Part shown: positions 1-14,000 of the stretch, one piece after another
Layout: the number at the start of each line of letters is the position of its first letter
How positions within the stretch are numbered: position 1 is the first letter of the stretch
NCBI RefSeq assembly: GCF_036324505.1
Contig: NC_086368.1
Location: 20,000,378 to 20,064,377, forward strand
Reading direction: 5' to 3'
DNA from: Eleginops maclovinus
Lineage: Eukaryota; Chordata; Actinopteri; Perciformes; Eleginopidae
DNA length: 64,000 nucleotides
Made by a program: the position numbers and the translations under genes
Notes under the pieces: model-generated
Databases searched by the model: none
Told to the model about the DNA's origin: nothing
What the model saw: only the letters and a program-made list of their open reading frames with translations

Positions 1-1807
1 GAAAGAAACCATACGGTGATCAATGGGGGGTCAGCTTGAAGGGTTACAGGAGAAATGGATAAGAAATATGACATCAGTGACCCCGATGTTTAATGGTAAA
101 ATGATGCCAACACGGAGGCCTTGCACTGTGCCCTGAAACCCCTCTAAGGCCCCGAACAGTCACGTTAGCATGAAGAGTGGTTCTGGCCGCATGCTCCATT
201 TATAAAATATATGGCTCACCCCAAAGCTAGCCCTGAGCTCTCCACATAACCCATGGCTTGTTGATACTGGCTGTTCAACTGGATTTCCCTGAAGGATCTT
301 AAAAAGGAATCGTTATCCATCTTGACGCTGTTATCATCAAACAAGAGAGGAGTGTTTGCTGTACCAAGCTCCCCGTCTCTCAGCTAAGAGGGGAGACATG
401 CCTTCAGAAAAAGATCGATGCGGGTCTTGCGGCCTCATCCCTCCTGTAAAGGTCTTCATCCCCATATCCAGTAAGAAGTGGGATTTGAACTGGAATGAGC
501 GCCCCCCACTCCCTCCAGACAGCACGGTCACATTTTCCAGGCAGATGAGAGCAGGTCTTGTAACCATCTCTGGGATTCTAATTTACTGATGCTTTCCTTT
601 CTCTTTTTTTGATTCCTTCCTCCTCCTACTCTTCCACCTCCTCCACTGTCTGTAGTGCTGAGGGCTGTCTGGCTCTGTCTGAGTATTGTCCATTAAATTT
701 GTTCACCAGTCCCACCAACATCACAGTCCGAGTCAAAACTTCTCTGCAAAAAGGAGACGAGGCTGAACCTTTGACGCGGCTCTTCCTCTCTGTGGGATTT
801 TTATTTCCATGTACAACCTTGCAGTTGTCGAGGTATAGAAGGTAAAATCAGAGTACACCAAAATTCCCATGGTTACTCCACTCTGGGTGGCAAACTTTAC
901 TAGTCAACATCTGCCATTTTTCACATGTACAGAAACTGATCAAGCTGACAAAGCTTTAAAACAAGACCAGGAATCTCCGCCTGTTGCATATTTGTTTAGT
1001 TTAATGTTACTTCCCCACTGTAGAGACACATATATAATACATTAATTTACACATGTGTCACGTAAGACAATTTATGGCCATATTTCAACAACTCGTATTG
1101 TATGGATCGCTGTTGATTCAAATGGGTTTTTTTTCAAGGTCTTTAATTTTTTCCCTCCTGTTATTGGACCCTAGTCACATGAGCCACCTGTTGGATGGTT
1201 TTGGCCCTCAGTGTAGGTTGCGGGGGTGGCATCATGTAATTTAGTTTGTGAATGTACACCCTCCATATGTCTGGCTCTCTATGAGGTAACATGTCAGAAT
1301 GAAATGGCCGAAATCTCTCTCAAACAATTCCTCCAAAAATCTGCCCCTCCTCATCATCCATTATTGATCAGTTTGTTTTCTCTGACCCAGAAAAAGGAAG
1401 ATGAAATGGGAGAGAGATGATGGATGGAGACAGCGTAACCACACTACAATAACATTTCCCTCGCTGTCAACGCCTGCTGTTCATTTTGTTTGTGTGCAGA
1501 CATGTTGCTGCATACAAATGCGAGGCTGGATCCCCAGAAGGAAACACAACTATAAATGGAAATAAAGATCCTGCCAAAAAGCAAAGCAACCAGTCATATT
1601 TGGGCAAGCACAGTATGAAGTCATGTCTTCCCTGCAACCGTATTTTTTATAGCTCAAGTTTTGCAGCAAACACACCACCAGCTGTAGCCTGTTTGGTTGA
1701 ATTGATGGCGACCCTGGATGCTGCTTTGATCTGGCCTAGATACAGGAGCCACACTTACTGCTGCTAGCACTCATTATACCTGAAAACACCCTGGGCTATG
1801 GGCACTG

Positions 1808-2000
<193 letters not shown>

Positions 2001-3048
2001 TGTGACACCGTGAGTCCAAGCTGTCATTCTGAGCTGTTTTGACGGCAGCTCTCCAGCCAGCTTGAATGCCCCACCCTAGATCTGTCTTCCTCCATTACCG
2101 GACACAAACACACATGCATACTGTTCATACACTTTCACACACACATGGCAACAGATTAACAAGCAGACGTGATGAGTGTTCCAGACAAGGCTTGAATTGG
2201 TAGGGGAGGAAGGGCGCTTGAGGTACAAACAACAGCACAATGACAAACAGATCTTTTAGCATATTTCTGTTGTTTAGTTCACACAACACGTCTTAAGCCA
2301 TGATTTTCCACTCAATTTTTGCAGATTCTAACCATGATACCTTGCTGAATACAACAACCTGATGAATGACACTAACGACAAAAACATTGAATGTTTTGTG
2401 TTCCCATATTACAGAATTACTTCGGTGAGACCAGTGCTGTTACAATGGACATAGTAATTTAAAAACCAGTGATATGAGGCTCAAGTTGTATAAAAGAGAA
2501 TAATGCTTTAAACACAAGGCTCTCTGCCAGCACTGATTTGCCTACAACCTGTGCCAGGTAATCAGTGATCACAGCTGTTACTCAAAACCGCACACACTCA
2601 AATCTTAACTAGTTCCAACCAAGACGATATACTGTAGCTACCGGCGAGGTGGAGTATTACCCATTCTGATTGTGCTTGGCTGTGTGTGCGCGTAACTGCG
2701 TTTATGCAGTAAGGCCTGGTCTTTGTTGCTCCGGGGGCTGATACTGCAGTACAGAGCGAACGGGGAGAGGAGGGGGAGGTAATGGTTTTGAGTTGTACCA
2801 CTGTGAGCTCATACTATTGTCCTCAGAAGAATGAAAGGAGCAGAAAGAAAAAGAGAAAGAAAAGAAAGCTGTGTAGTGGGTGAGTAAAGGGGGGGGGGGG
2901 GCACTGCGTCACTGTGAATAATATGTCCATTCATCCCTGTACTCACAGGAAGAGAGGACAGAGAGACAGGAAGTCAGTAGGACCAGTTCATTGCCAGCAG
3001 GGAGCACACAGGAGGGAAGGGTCGTACTAAAACAACTAGAGGAAGCAT

Positions 3049-3160
<112 letters not shown>

Positions 3161-3530
3161 GTGTCTGTGAGTAGCAGGATGGGGGGTTGGACTGAGGTGT
3201 GTGTGTCTGTTTCTTCAAATGAAAGGACCTGAAGAAAAACAGGCAGCTGCGTAGTTCACCAATGTAAACCTCCGAACCTACAGCCAGGCAGGAAAAGAGG
3301 GGAAAGAGACTGAGCCAGCGAAACTGGGCCAGGGGTGTGTGTGTGTGTGAGTGAGTGTGTGTCTGTGTGTGTCCGTGTGTGTCAGAATCGATAGCATGGC
3401 TATGGGACGTGATTTTCATGCAGTTGAATTGAGAAGGTAGTCTGAAGCTTCACGTTGCAGGTAGTATTTCCTAATAAGATTCAGCAGGGAGGAATCTATT
3501 AGTTCCAGACATGCCTGCCTAATACTGCTT

Positions 3531-3720
<190 letters not shown>

Positions 3721-3839
3721 CAGGGGAGTAGAGGAAAAGATAGAATTACAGTACAGTAAGTGTTGGAGGGAAAACTATTGCAGGAATGGAAAGATTCCAG
3801 CCAATGTCTTTTCCTTGGGTTTGGACTTTCCTCTGAAAA

Positions 3840-3842
<3 letters not shown>

Positions 3843-3904
<62 letters not shown>
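3843..3904. repeat. (AC)n microsatellite
   Basis: About 31 AC units, 125 bp from the previous array. Confidence 0.96.
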
Positions 3905-3908
<4 letters not shown>

Positions 3909-4480
3909 GCTCATATAGGCATTTCCTCTCTCACCCAGAGCTTGAAACTTTTAGGAAAAGCAGTGTTGTCTCAAAGAGGCACGTTAACGAGTTTAGTGAC
4001 TTTAGGACATGGAAAACCCTGCTGAAGCCAAACCATGGCAGAGCTGCAGAGTGAGTCAGAGGAGAGGAGAGAGATGTAAGAACTACTCAGTTTGAGCATA
4101 AATAAGTCAAGAACAGGATAATTCAGGGAAGAAGTGATTGGTCCCCATTAGTACATTTCACTTCTGGATCCAACTTTATGATGGAGAACAAAATACTGCA
4201 GGATGTTTTTATCCAGGGAAGAAAGCAAGCCTCTGACCTCTCAGTTTTTAGTTTACATAGACACACATACACACAAACTTTCTTTGCACCAATTGAACTG
4301 CTGATGACACAGGAAACATACAAATGGGTTATGAAAATAGGGCTCACTGAAATAAATGTCCAAAATCTGAGCTTTCATAAAATATTTCCCAGCAGCATTC
4401 GCTAACATCCTGTTAATAATGAATGAGCAAAGTTTGAAGAATAAGGAACAGGCCTCCTGAAAGGAGCACTTGGTGTTAGA

Positions 4481-4682
4481 TTACTGGAACAGCTTCCCCT
4501 GGCTATTCCAAACCGGGTAACAAAACCCGCCAACCGACACCTCCTAAATCTCACTAATTAACACATTTGTATAATCCATAAAGAAACCAATGTGAAAACA
4601 CTAATGTGTGGTTTTATGGAGGATTATGAGCTGGAATATGTATTGGCTGGTGCACTGACTTCCTGAAGTCTCAATTAGGACA
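4481..4682. mobile_element. Dispersed teleost repeat (MITE-like), copy 2
   Basis: This is the 3' half of the family seen at 46.2 kb: CACCTCCTAAATCTCACTAA, TAATCCATAAAGAAACCAAT, GTGGTTTTATGGAGGATTAT and ACTTCCTGAAGTCTCAATTA. It is degraded and lies in presumed srgap2 intron 1. Confidence 0.6.
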
Positions 4683-5451
4683 GTTATTAGCGTGGCAGTG
4701 ATGTAGTGGTGTGTGGAAATCACCTTAACTTGTCCATTTTGTACCCTTTATGGTGAGGAAGCAGAAAGAAAGGGCTGACAGGGGGTAGTGGAGGAGTTAG
4801 TGTAGGGGGTAGTACTCAGCGGGGGTGAATTCCTCTCCCCTTCTCCTCAAATCAGGAAGTCATTAACCCTTTACTAGCTGGTGAGATGCTTCATCTCCAT
4901 CTGGGGAGACACAGCAACAGGAAAGAGAGGATACCTTGTGGAAGATGATAGTTGTGTGTGTTAATTCATCTGTGGGCCACAGTATGAGCCATGTGGGCTC
5001 TCGTCAGGGTTCCTTGCACACTGGGAGCTGGGAGCAGAGTTCGGGGGTCAGGGGTCACAAAGCCTCCGGAGGGAGTCAGTATCCCACATCAAGCAACTGG
5101 TGGAAAACACCTACAACAATAGAGCCATCTAACATTTCATCTAATGTTAAAGTAGTTCAGGCTAATCCTGCTGCCTGACTTTCACTGCTGGCGTTAATAT
5201 GATCAATATTTCTCCATGAGAATATTCTGTCCTTTGATTGCAACACCAGCAGCCCTTTCAAACCATCTCATGCTCCGATTCCTCTCCTGTGATTGCAGAG
5301 GGGTTGCATGGTTAGGGATTGGGTTAGTTTGGAGCTCCATGAATAATGAAAAAGGCTGCTTATCAAAAGTTAACTAGCTCCTCACCCATTTACAGGCCCT
5401 GCCTGCTCTACTAACCCAGACTGGAAAAGGCTCTGACAGAGAGAGAGAGAT

Positions 5452-5520
5452 TGTGTGTGTGTGTGTGTGTGCGAGTGCGAGTGCGAGTGCGAGTGCGAGT
5501 GCGAGTGCGAGTGCGAGTGC

Positions 5521-5555
<35 letters not shown>
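5452..5555. repeat. (GT)n microsatellite with (GTGCGA)n hexamer core
   Basis: About nine GTGCGA hexamers (about 5469-5523) are sandwiched between GT repeats. Confidence 0.97.
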
Positions 5556-5557
<2 letters not shown>

Positions 5558-5598
5558 GGGGTATGTCTAACTGTGGATAAATGAGATTGAAATTATAT

Positions 5599-5941
5599 TA
5601 GGGCTGCAACCAATAATACTGTTTTCAATTTATCTGTCAAATATGTTAAGATTAATTGTTTTGTAGTTTAGTCCGGAGCTGGAACAATAAGTAGATGAAT
5701 CAGCAACTGTTTCGATAAACAACAAGTCTTTTTTCAAGAAGAAATGCTTCACATTCCCTGTATTCTGCTAAGAACTAGCTGTTTTTTCTTTGAATTGTGT
5801 GACAGTAATCTCAAAGTATTGGAGGGCAAGCAAGCAATTTGAAGACATTTCAGTTTTGGTTTTGGGGAATACCTCTAAGAGTTGATAGACAACAATGAAC
5901 TAGAGTTATCAAGATAATAAAAACTATAATTTGCAGCCCTA
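5599..5941. mobile_element. hAT-like MITE with GGGCTGCAA termini
   Basis: The element begins TAGGGCTGCAACCAATAATA and ends TTTGCAGCCCTA, giving terminal inverted repeats of about 11 bp (with a mismatch) around about 340 bp of AT-rich non-coding sequence. This is the familiar fish hAT-type terminus. I did not find a clear 8-bp target duplication. Confidence 0.6.
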
Positions 5942-6477
5942 GATTACTCTATCAATTAAAATAAATACAAAACCAAGCAAATGTCTTTACAATAAAGGAG
6001 TGACTTTGCACCAATATAATGGAACACAGCATCAAATCCTCACACTAGGTGGAAGATGCATTTAGGCTTTTCATATTACTTACCAGTAAACCGATTATCA
6101 AAAGTGTTAACTAATGGCTTCAGAACTAAATGAGGTTAGCCACCATCTCACAATTCATCAATTCGCATGATGTGAGACAGGCCTCAAGGCTCATTTCCGT
6201 GTGTGTGGTTCATCCTAGAAGGGTACTATCCACCTGGTGTCAACTCTATTTCCTGTCTCTGCTGGACACAGCCATCTGGGCCTCAGTCTGTTCCAATAGC
6301 CTTCATTGGCGACTTTCTCCCTCCCATCTCACTCGCGCTCTCCCGCACACACACATGCTGCGCCATAGGGATGAAAACCATGACAGTACATTGACCTACA
6401 CCATCTGTCTGAGGAGGTATGGATAGGTATCAGACAAAAAAACAGACCAGCAGGAGAGACAATATTAAGCTGTCCCA

Positions 6478-6478
<1 letters not shown>

Positions 6479-6560
<82 letters not shown>
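6479..6560. repeat. (TG)n microsatellite
   Basis: About 41 TG units. Confidence 0.97.
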
Positions 6561-6561
<1 letters not shown>

Positions 6562-7754
6562 TGTCTTTCCAGTGTTTCCAAATGACCAGCGCAGAACACC
6601 CCCCTTAATCAGCTTAGCAGCCAGTCGGGGGATTTGACTAATCCACAACACAAGCATGGGAGGGAACCCGCTGAGTGTGTGTCTGTCTGTGCGAGTGGTC
6701 TGCCTGTGAGTGTGTGTACCCAATCTTGGACACACTTTCTCTCTCTCTCAGCATCCAACATTATAAGAATCATCAAAAACAATTCCTCTAAACAGCGATG
6801 GCTGGGCGTGGGACCTTTTTCATGTGGAGACACGTCATGGCATGGTTCCATCACCAGGTTTATTCTCCCCTTTATTAGCAGGTTAACACTTGTCATAATT
6901 CCATTAAATGATTGACAGCGTGTATTGACTCCCTAGTTCAAGATTAATAGTTCAGTCGTTTCCTCTATTTATTTTTTTAACTCGTCTGTCAGATTTGGTC
7001 CAGTCAGCACCGATGACTCATGGGGACCTTGAAGCTTTTATGTGCAAGTGCGCATGCATGTAAAAGGGCCCCCCTGGGGAAAGCATCAGCCCTATGAGGC
7101 TGAACAGTGAATAATAGTCTCCCTCTGCCACCTAATAGTGGTGCTATCAGCCTGCGTCACACTGCAAACTGTAGCACACACACGCAAAAACCCCGGTGGG
7201 AAAAAGATGCATTATACTAAACATGTGTACGTGACTGGTGTGTATGCAGCAATCTCTTATCGCTGCCTTCCTAGAGACATCAATGGGATGCCGAAAATGG
7301 CCGTAGGAAAAAATGTTAGAGATGGAGATAGAGTGAGAGTGGAGAGGGCGGGCAGAGTTAAAGGCTGTATCTGCTGATGGCTGCCGATCCTTATCTGCGT
7401 GCCAGTGGAAGGCAGCGAGGCTGAGGGGAAAAGAGCAGGGGAATAATGTTCCATCAGACAAAGAGGTGAGACCGAGAACAGCAGTCGATAACATGAGATA
7501 CTATCATCGCATCCACCTTCAGGTCACATCATCACTGTCTCCAGCTGCAGCTACAACCTTCATCCCCAGACACAGGAGGGGAGAGAGGGGCTTTATGGGG
7601 AACAACATGGAAGGAGTGGCAGGCACATGCAGACATCCCATTCAATATACAGCCTGTGTGTGTACAAGTGTGTACATCTTGTTTTGTAAATCTTGATCTT
7701 CTCACAACTTTATATTTCTTATTATCTGCCGCCACCATTAGCATGAAGACGGTA

Positions 7755-8003
7755 ATTGTAGCATTATTAGTTAATCGGTTAGTTAATCAGCAGGACAAGT
7801 AACAATTTAGATTTTTTGCTTAAATTGTACAGACAGGAAATCTCAAAATGTCATCTCAAATTTGGGGCTTTAGCTCATTTTCTTACTTCATCTCACATCA
7901 ATGTAAAATATTATCTGAAACTGTCTAGGCTCAACAATTCAATAATTAACTAAACATGTTAATAGGTTTAATTAAACACTTATTGTTATTGGTTGCAGCC
8001 CTA
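7755..8003. mobile_element. Truncated hAT-like MITE
   Basis: It ends TTGGTTGCAGCCCTAGA, matching the terminus of the 5.6-kb element. The other end (ATTATTAGTTAATCGGTTAG) resembles the subterminal region but lacks the terminal repeat. Confidence 0.5.
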
Positions 8004-11000
8004 GACTGTATCATCATAGAACACTCCTAAACACACTGATTTGCAAACCACTGTGCAGGTATATGTTGTACAATAAAGCCATGAAAGCTAAGGTTATACG
8101 AAGGTAAAAGCTCTAGATCATTATCAGGGAACAGCGTGTGAGTCAGAGAGCTACAGTGCTTGGCTCTGATCCCTTCATCACTGAAAGCAAAAAAAAGCTG
8201 AATCAGGATCAGCCTATGCAGCAACTACAATCACCCCCCCCCCCCGCCCCGCTTCCCTTTCCTGCATCCATTTCACCCTTCTCTCCCAACCCGCTGCTCC
8301 TGATGTATAACTCATTCTCACGCCTGCTAATGTGTGCGTGTGTGTGTGTGCACACCGTGGAGAAGTGGCCTCGCTGTGTAATGACTCCTGCAGAGGCAAC
8401 GGCTTCAGAGAGTCGGCAGTGACAGGCTGGCCAATGAAATATGGCCACCATTTCAACCAGGCGGCAGTCTGTCACAAGAAGCGCTTGCAGACACCAAGCC
8501 TGGGTTAAGTGATGAACAGCTACGATGTCTGTGTGAGAACATAATTGCCCCACCCTACCTGTGCCTCACCCCATGGAGAATGTAGCATTGCGGTATACAT
8601 CATCGCTGAGAAACGGGGGTTAATAAAGCCGTGAGAAAGATGTTTTCACTACTCATTGATTTCTTTTCTCACCGGGATGATCAAATTCAGCAAGCAAGTC
8701 AAGTTCTTCATCACTTGCGTTCCCACATTTGTCTTATTGGTGCAGAGACATGGAGAGTAGAAAAAGAGAGAGAGAGAGAGGGAGAAAGTGGGCCAATCTG
8801 CATGAAGAAGCTCCCAGGGAGGAGGACAACTCAACACCTCAGCACAACAAACCACCGCAGCAGAATTCTGAAGGGACTCAAGCTTAGAAGCAGACTCTTT
8901 TTGCTCCCCCCTCTGTTTCTCTGCAGCATTGTTCGGTCTTTAGATATCTTACATTTAGTTTCATAACAACAAAACAACTTTGCTCTCTAGAGGACAACCA
9001 ACAAGAACTAAAATGAACAGAGCTGTTCTTACTATGATCTTTTTTCGTGTAGTGCCATTTACACTCGGCATCCGTGTACAAGGGTTGTCCCATAACGAAA
9101 AGTGGGTTGCATTATCACCAAGGACTTACAAATGAAACTTTTTGTAGACAGAAAATAAAAGACTTGTTCAACTGGTTAAATTTGTTGGTCATTTTGTATT
9201 ACTAGGCTTAAGTTTCCTTTACTTTCAAATACTAAGACTGTGTACTTCATCTTCAGAAAGAGTGGTCTTAAGCTGTGTAGATCCCATTTAACTGCTCAAT
9301 GTGATCACAGTAATCCTCAGACCAGACTAGTGATTACTTGAGGAAGTGTCTTAGCCTATTGGTGTTGCTCTATACCAGACTAATATATAGTAAGTACACA
9401 GGCTGATCCACATGCCTGCAAATGTGACACAGATAATCATGGGGCATCATAAATGAGACAGGAGATAAGCTGCATAATATACAAGTGCGAATCCTGGGGT
9501 TAAAGGGGTCTAAATGAGGACCAAGGTCACTACTTACAGGTTAAAGTCCACTTTCTATTCAGACACTATTTCTATTAAAGATTAGCCCTTCAATGAATAT
9601 ATTGGGCTTCTAGACAAAGTAGAACAATTTGATCATAGAAAATGCATAAGACTTTTCGGGCGGCTTATAAAGAGAGTGAACAGATTCAAATAAATCACCG
9701 TCTGCATGCTAGTTAGACAAACTCATGGCATACTCAGGTGTTTTGTTTTGCAATTAAATAATATATAAAGTATAAATTGTTTACCTAAGATAACGATGGG
9801 TCCATTTTCAAATAGAGCAGACTTTGTTCCCAACACTCAAAGGCGCACAATGATGCTAATGCAGCAGCTGGCTGAGAAGTGGGGTTTAAATTAGAGCACG
9901 ATGGTGTTCCTCTAACAGGATGAGCTGCAGCACAGAGATACTATTAAACTTTACGAGACTAACAGACGCAGATTAGCCATGGACTCGGAAGCCTGAAATC
10001 ATTCAAAAACAAAGCTTAAAGTCCTGATCAGCGTAGAGGAACACATGGCACCGTGACAAATTCCTCACGTATCACAGAGTAAAAAAAGAAAGGTACCAGA
10101 ACATTGCAACTGGATTAGGTTTTCTCTTTTCTGAGCTGCTTTTAAATTATCTCTTTTGTACAGGTGTATTAATTTGTAAGTGAGCTTATGCCGATCACTG
10201 GAGCAGCAGAGCCTTCTGTAAGGCCGATGTGTGATTTAGTGCACACTCAATTAATTTTGGGGTGTATGAGAGTAAACTAATCTCCCCCGCAGGGCAAAGC
10301 AGGGTCAGTTTGAACCCACAGCCCAATTAAAACTCTGTGTATGTATACCTTAGCATTACAGGCTGCATGATTCCGCAATGCAGATCACAACAAAAAAAGC
10401 CTGGGGCCAATCCTGCCAGTACTTGGAAAGTGAAAACTGGAAAAACAACAGTAAAGTCAGAGTCACAGTAACCGTCTTTTCCCAGAATTATTACAGCTTA
10501 AATCAGAGTAACAGGATGTGTTTGTAAACCAATGCAGGGAGAGGAAAGTACACCTGAGGTCAGCCTGAGGACATCCTGATACAATGAACACAGCCTTTGT
10601 GCTGGTAAAAACACACATAGGCTACACGCTTGTTTTGCTTTCTCACACATAACTGCCTACTTAGCAAGCGTTGTATTCCACCCACATGGTTTTCCATACA
10701 GCTCAAATATCAGCATTTCATGGATTGTAACACTGTAAGCACTTCACAGTCTGAAATTTTACCACAGTCAGCTTCAGACACACTGAGCTGTGGTCATCGC
10801 TGCAGCCTGACCTGCCATTGCTAACTTCAGAGCTGCTCATGTTATTGTTGTGAAAACCATGTTGGTGAAATAGGGAGCGCTGCGGAACAGAGCTGCATCA
10901 AGCCGAATGCAAAGTGATCTATTTTTTATGATCCTGACTTAAATATAGTAGAAGCATAATGTCTTTGAGGCGACCAACTCCGCAGTGCAATTATAATCAG

Positions 11001-14000
11001 TGGTGTTGTGCCAACTTTGCCGTTTACCTCCTACGCATAGAAACAGAAGAAAAGTGTTACTGTGTTGATTGATTTATAGCTGTTAAATCCTGCCTCAAGA
11101 AGAAGTACAACCTGCTGAGAAGTGTTTTTTTGGCATCTGATAAGCCTCCAAACTCTTAACTGGATTATTCAAACTGGACTTCCTGGTTTTTATATGATCT
11201 TTTCATCGGTACAGGTAGCTACAGGCCGACACCCACGTAGTCTTTTGCAATTATTTTATGTGGTGCTGTTGGTTTAAACAGTCTACATGAGTATGTAATG
11301 TGATCTCCGTTTAAACTACCCTTTTACAGCAAGCAAACATACATGGAATGTACCAAAGCAAGACGCTATTTAGAAAGTAGCTTCTCTCAAGATCACTTTG
11401 ACCTCGCTGAGGAGGAAGGTCAATGATGAGGCAAACTTCTGGATGTCACTGTTGTTAATTCCTACTGTTCAAGCCTTTCTCTCTCAGATCTTCTCGCCCT
11501 TTGACACCATGAGAGCCCGGCGTCTTGCAAGCGTCAGACACATAATGGAAAACAAAGTTATCTGTACTCAGGAATGGACAGCCCTGATACCACGAGAATA
11601 CACCTCACGAAAAGAAGAGAGCAATCACAGGGTCGGTGGTTTTACACCGCGTGTGGTTTATTTTGTGTGTTATGTGTGTGTGTGTCAAAGAGGGGACAGG
11701 TCAGATTCAACACAATGGAGTGCTGCAGCGTGGGCGGCCACACCCTTTCCCTCCTATAGCTCCCCTCTGGCCCCTCAAAACTGCCTTGACAAGATTTAAA
11801 AAGAGAAGGCAGAAAGGATAAGGGAGTGGAGACAGAGGAATGAAATCCCTGATATGTCAAAAAACAAACCCAGAGTATAGAAAAACAAAAATAGACACAA
11901 ATGAATGCAAGAAAAAGTAAGAGGTTTGACATATTTTCAGCTCTAGTTGAGGAAACATGACAGAGAATGGAGAGAGACTGGGGGAGGAGGGGTAGGAGAA
12001 ACAAAATGGGGGCATAAAAAAGGACTAACAGGAGACTAGAGGAATCTAGAGGGAGGAGAGGCGAGAAAAAGCCGCACTTTCTGTAGCATTGTGTTCTGCA
12101 ATGTGTTGCTAAATTATTGATGCTGCCTCACAGTTGAAGGGCGAGAAGAGGGAGCACTTTCACACAGAGTAATCTCTGCATCGTAAACAAGCACACTCAC
12201 ATATGCAGAGTGGCCGAGCTGTGGAAAATATATGCGACAATCTTCCCTCTTGACGGCAGAATTGAGTGTCTGTGGCTGGCAAGGAAGAGAAGAGGTCAAA
12301 GGTCACCGCAGACCAGAGGGAGACATGTGGCCCACACCTGTTCTGAACTCAACCCCGGTGGACTCACATAGGCAGATTGTCAGGACGCAGTCACAAGGTA
12401 AAGCAAGAGAGCCTGGAGTGCCATTTTTAGTTTCACAATTCTCTCTAACTTGTCAGACTACAAAGAGCACTCTCCTTGCTTTCCTTTATCCCTTCCCTGC
12501 CCGTGTTTTCCTCCCTCCCTGGCTGGCTCTTCTTATCCACAGAGGAAGCCTGTTTGATCTACAGAGTCCTGCTGCTCTAACTCTCCAGCTCCCAGACATC
12601 AGGCATACACTCGTCTCTCTCTCTCTGTCTCTCTCTCTCACACACACTCACTGAATGAGGGAGCTCACTCTTTTGCTTTCTATGCTCCCACTATTTCATA
12701 AAAGGGGGAATCACAGACCCTCCCTGTCTCTCCAGCTTGCTAGAAATCACACATATTCTCCCTGTTGTACCAAAGACAACCAAATAATTCATGAATTCAA
12801 AATGGCCTCGATGCTGAAGAGGCTGTGCTGAGGCCAGCTGTGCTGTGTGCATATGGAGCACGTAGAATGTGAGCAATGACAGCGATGTATTTCACTCAGA
12901 GGACAGTGACTGTCATTGTCATCGCCAGTCAGAGTGGGACACAATGGGGAGGGATACAGCCAGGGACGTGACTCACACATACTGTAAGCCTTCCTGGCCA
13001 TTATCAGCAACAAAGATGCTGAAAACAATGGGCATTAAGTTTCAATGTGGTGTGTGGAGATACAATAGCAGCTTTAATAGAGGATGGTTAAATGCCAAAA
13101 CAGGGTGGAAAGTTGTTGTTTTTACTGGAATTCAATGTGATTTTTGAAATCCCGTTGACTAAAGTTTGTTTTATTTAACTAAGTTTCAACAATCTTTTAA
13201 AATAAACTGATTTACGATGAGTGCCAGTTGCAAAAATAAAGCATGGCCATGTTAATGTAACCAGGAAAAAGTTGCGCAAAACTAATATATTTGGTCTGTT
13301 CTTGTATTAAGTTATAATTCTTCTGCCTAAACATTTATTTTAATGCTATTCTTGGCTCAACGTCTTTAGCAATAAACACTCAATGCAATAGCAATCTGTT
13401 ATTTTCTATTGTTATTGATCCAGCAGTGGGACTCTCCTCCACATTCCTCTGAGGGAATACCATCAGCACATGACAAGAGCCCCACTCACACTCAGCCACT
13501 TAGCCCAGCCTCCCACTGCAACCTTTCCAAACAGAGAATGCCTGTGTGTATGTGCATATGTGTCAGAGACAGCAACCTTTAACATGCAACGCTGCCCTCA
13601 AACAGAAAGAAATCACAGAGAGAGGCAGTGGGAGAGGCAAGATTTGAGGACAAGAGTGATGGGGGGCACCAGAACATGCTTGTGTCAGATGGCTATGCCA
13701 CACATGTGATGAAGTGATTGATGAGAAGGCTCTTTGTGCTAAAGGGTATTCCCCTCTTTACCCTTTATTCTTCTCCTTTTATTATTGACCTTCCAACACC
13801 CCAATACTCAGAAATCATCTCTGTTTATTTCCAAGAAAAACCACTTGGTCTTACACAACTTTCAGCTCCACACAGGTCTAGGCTACTTCCAACAAAGACT
13901 GTGACAGGGTGTCTGTAATCTATATGGAAAGCACCCATCAACTCCAGACCAACCCCTGTCCCACATGGGCCACTGCACAACAGGAATGAGTTTGTGTGTG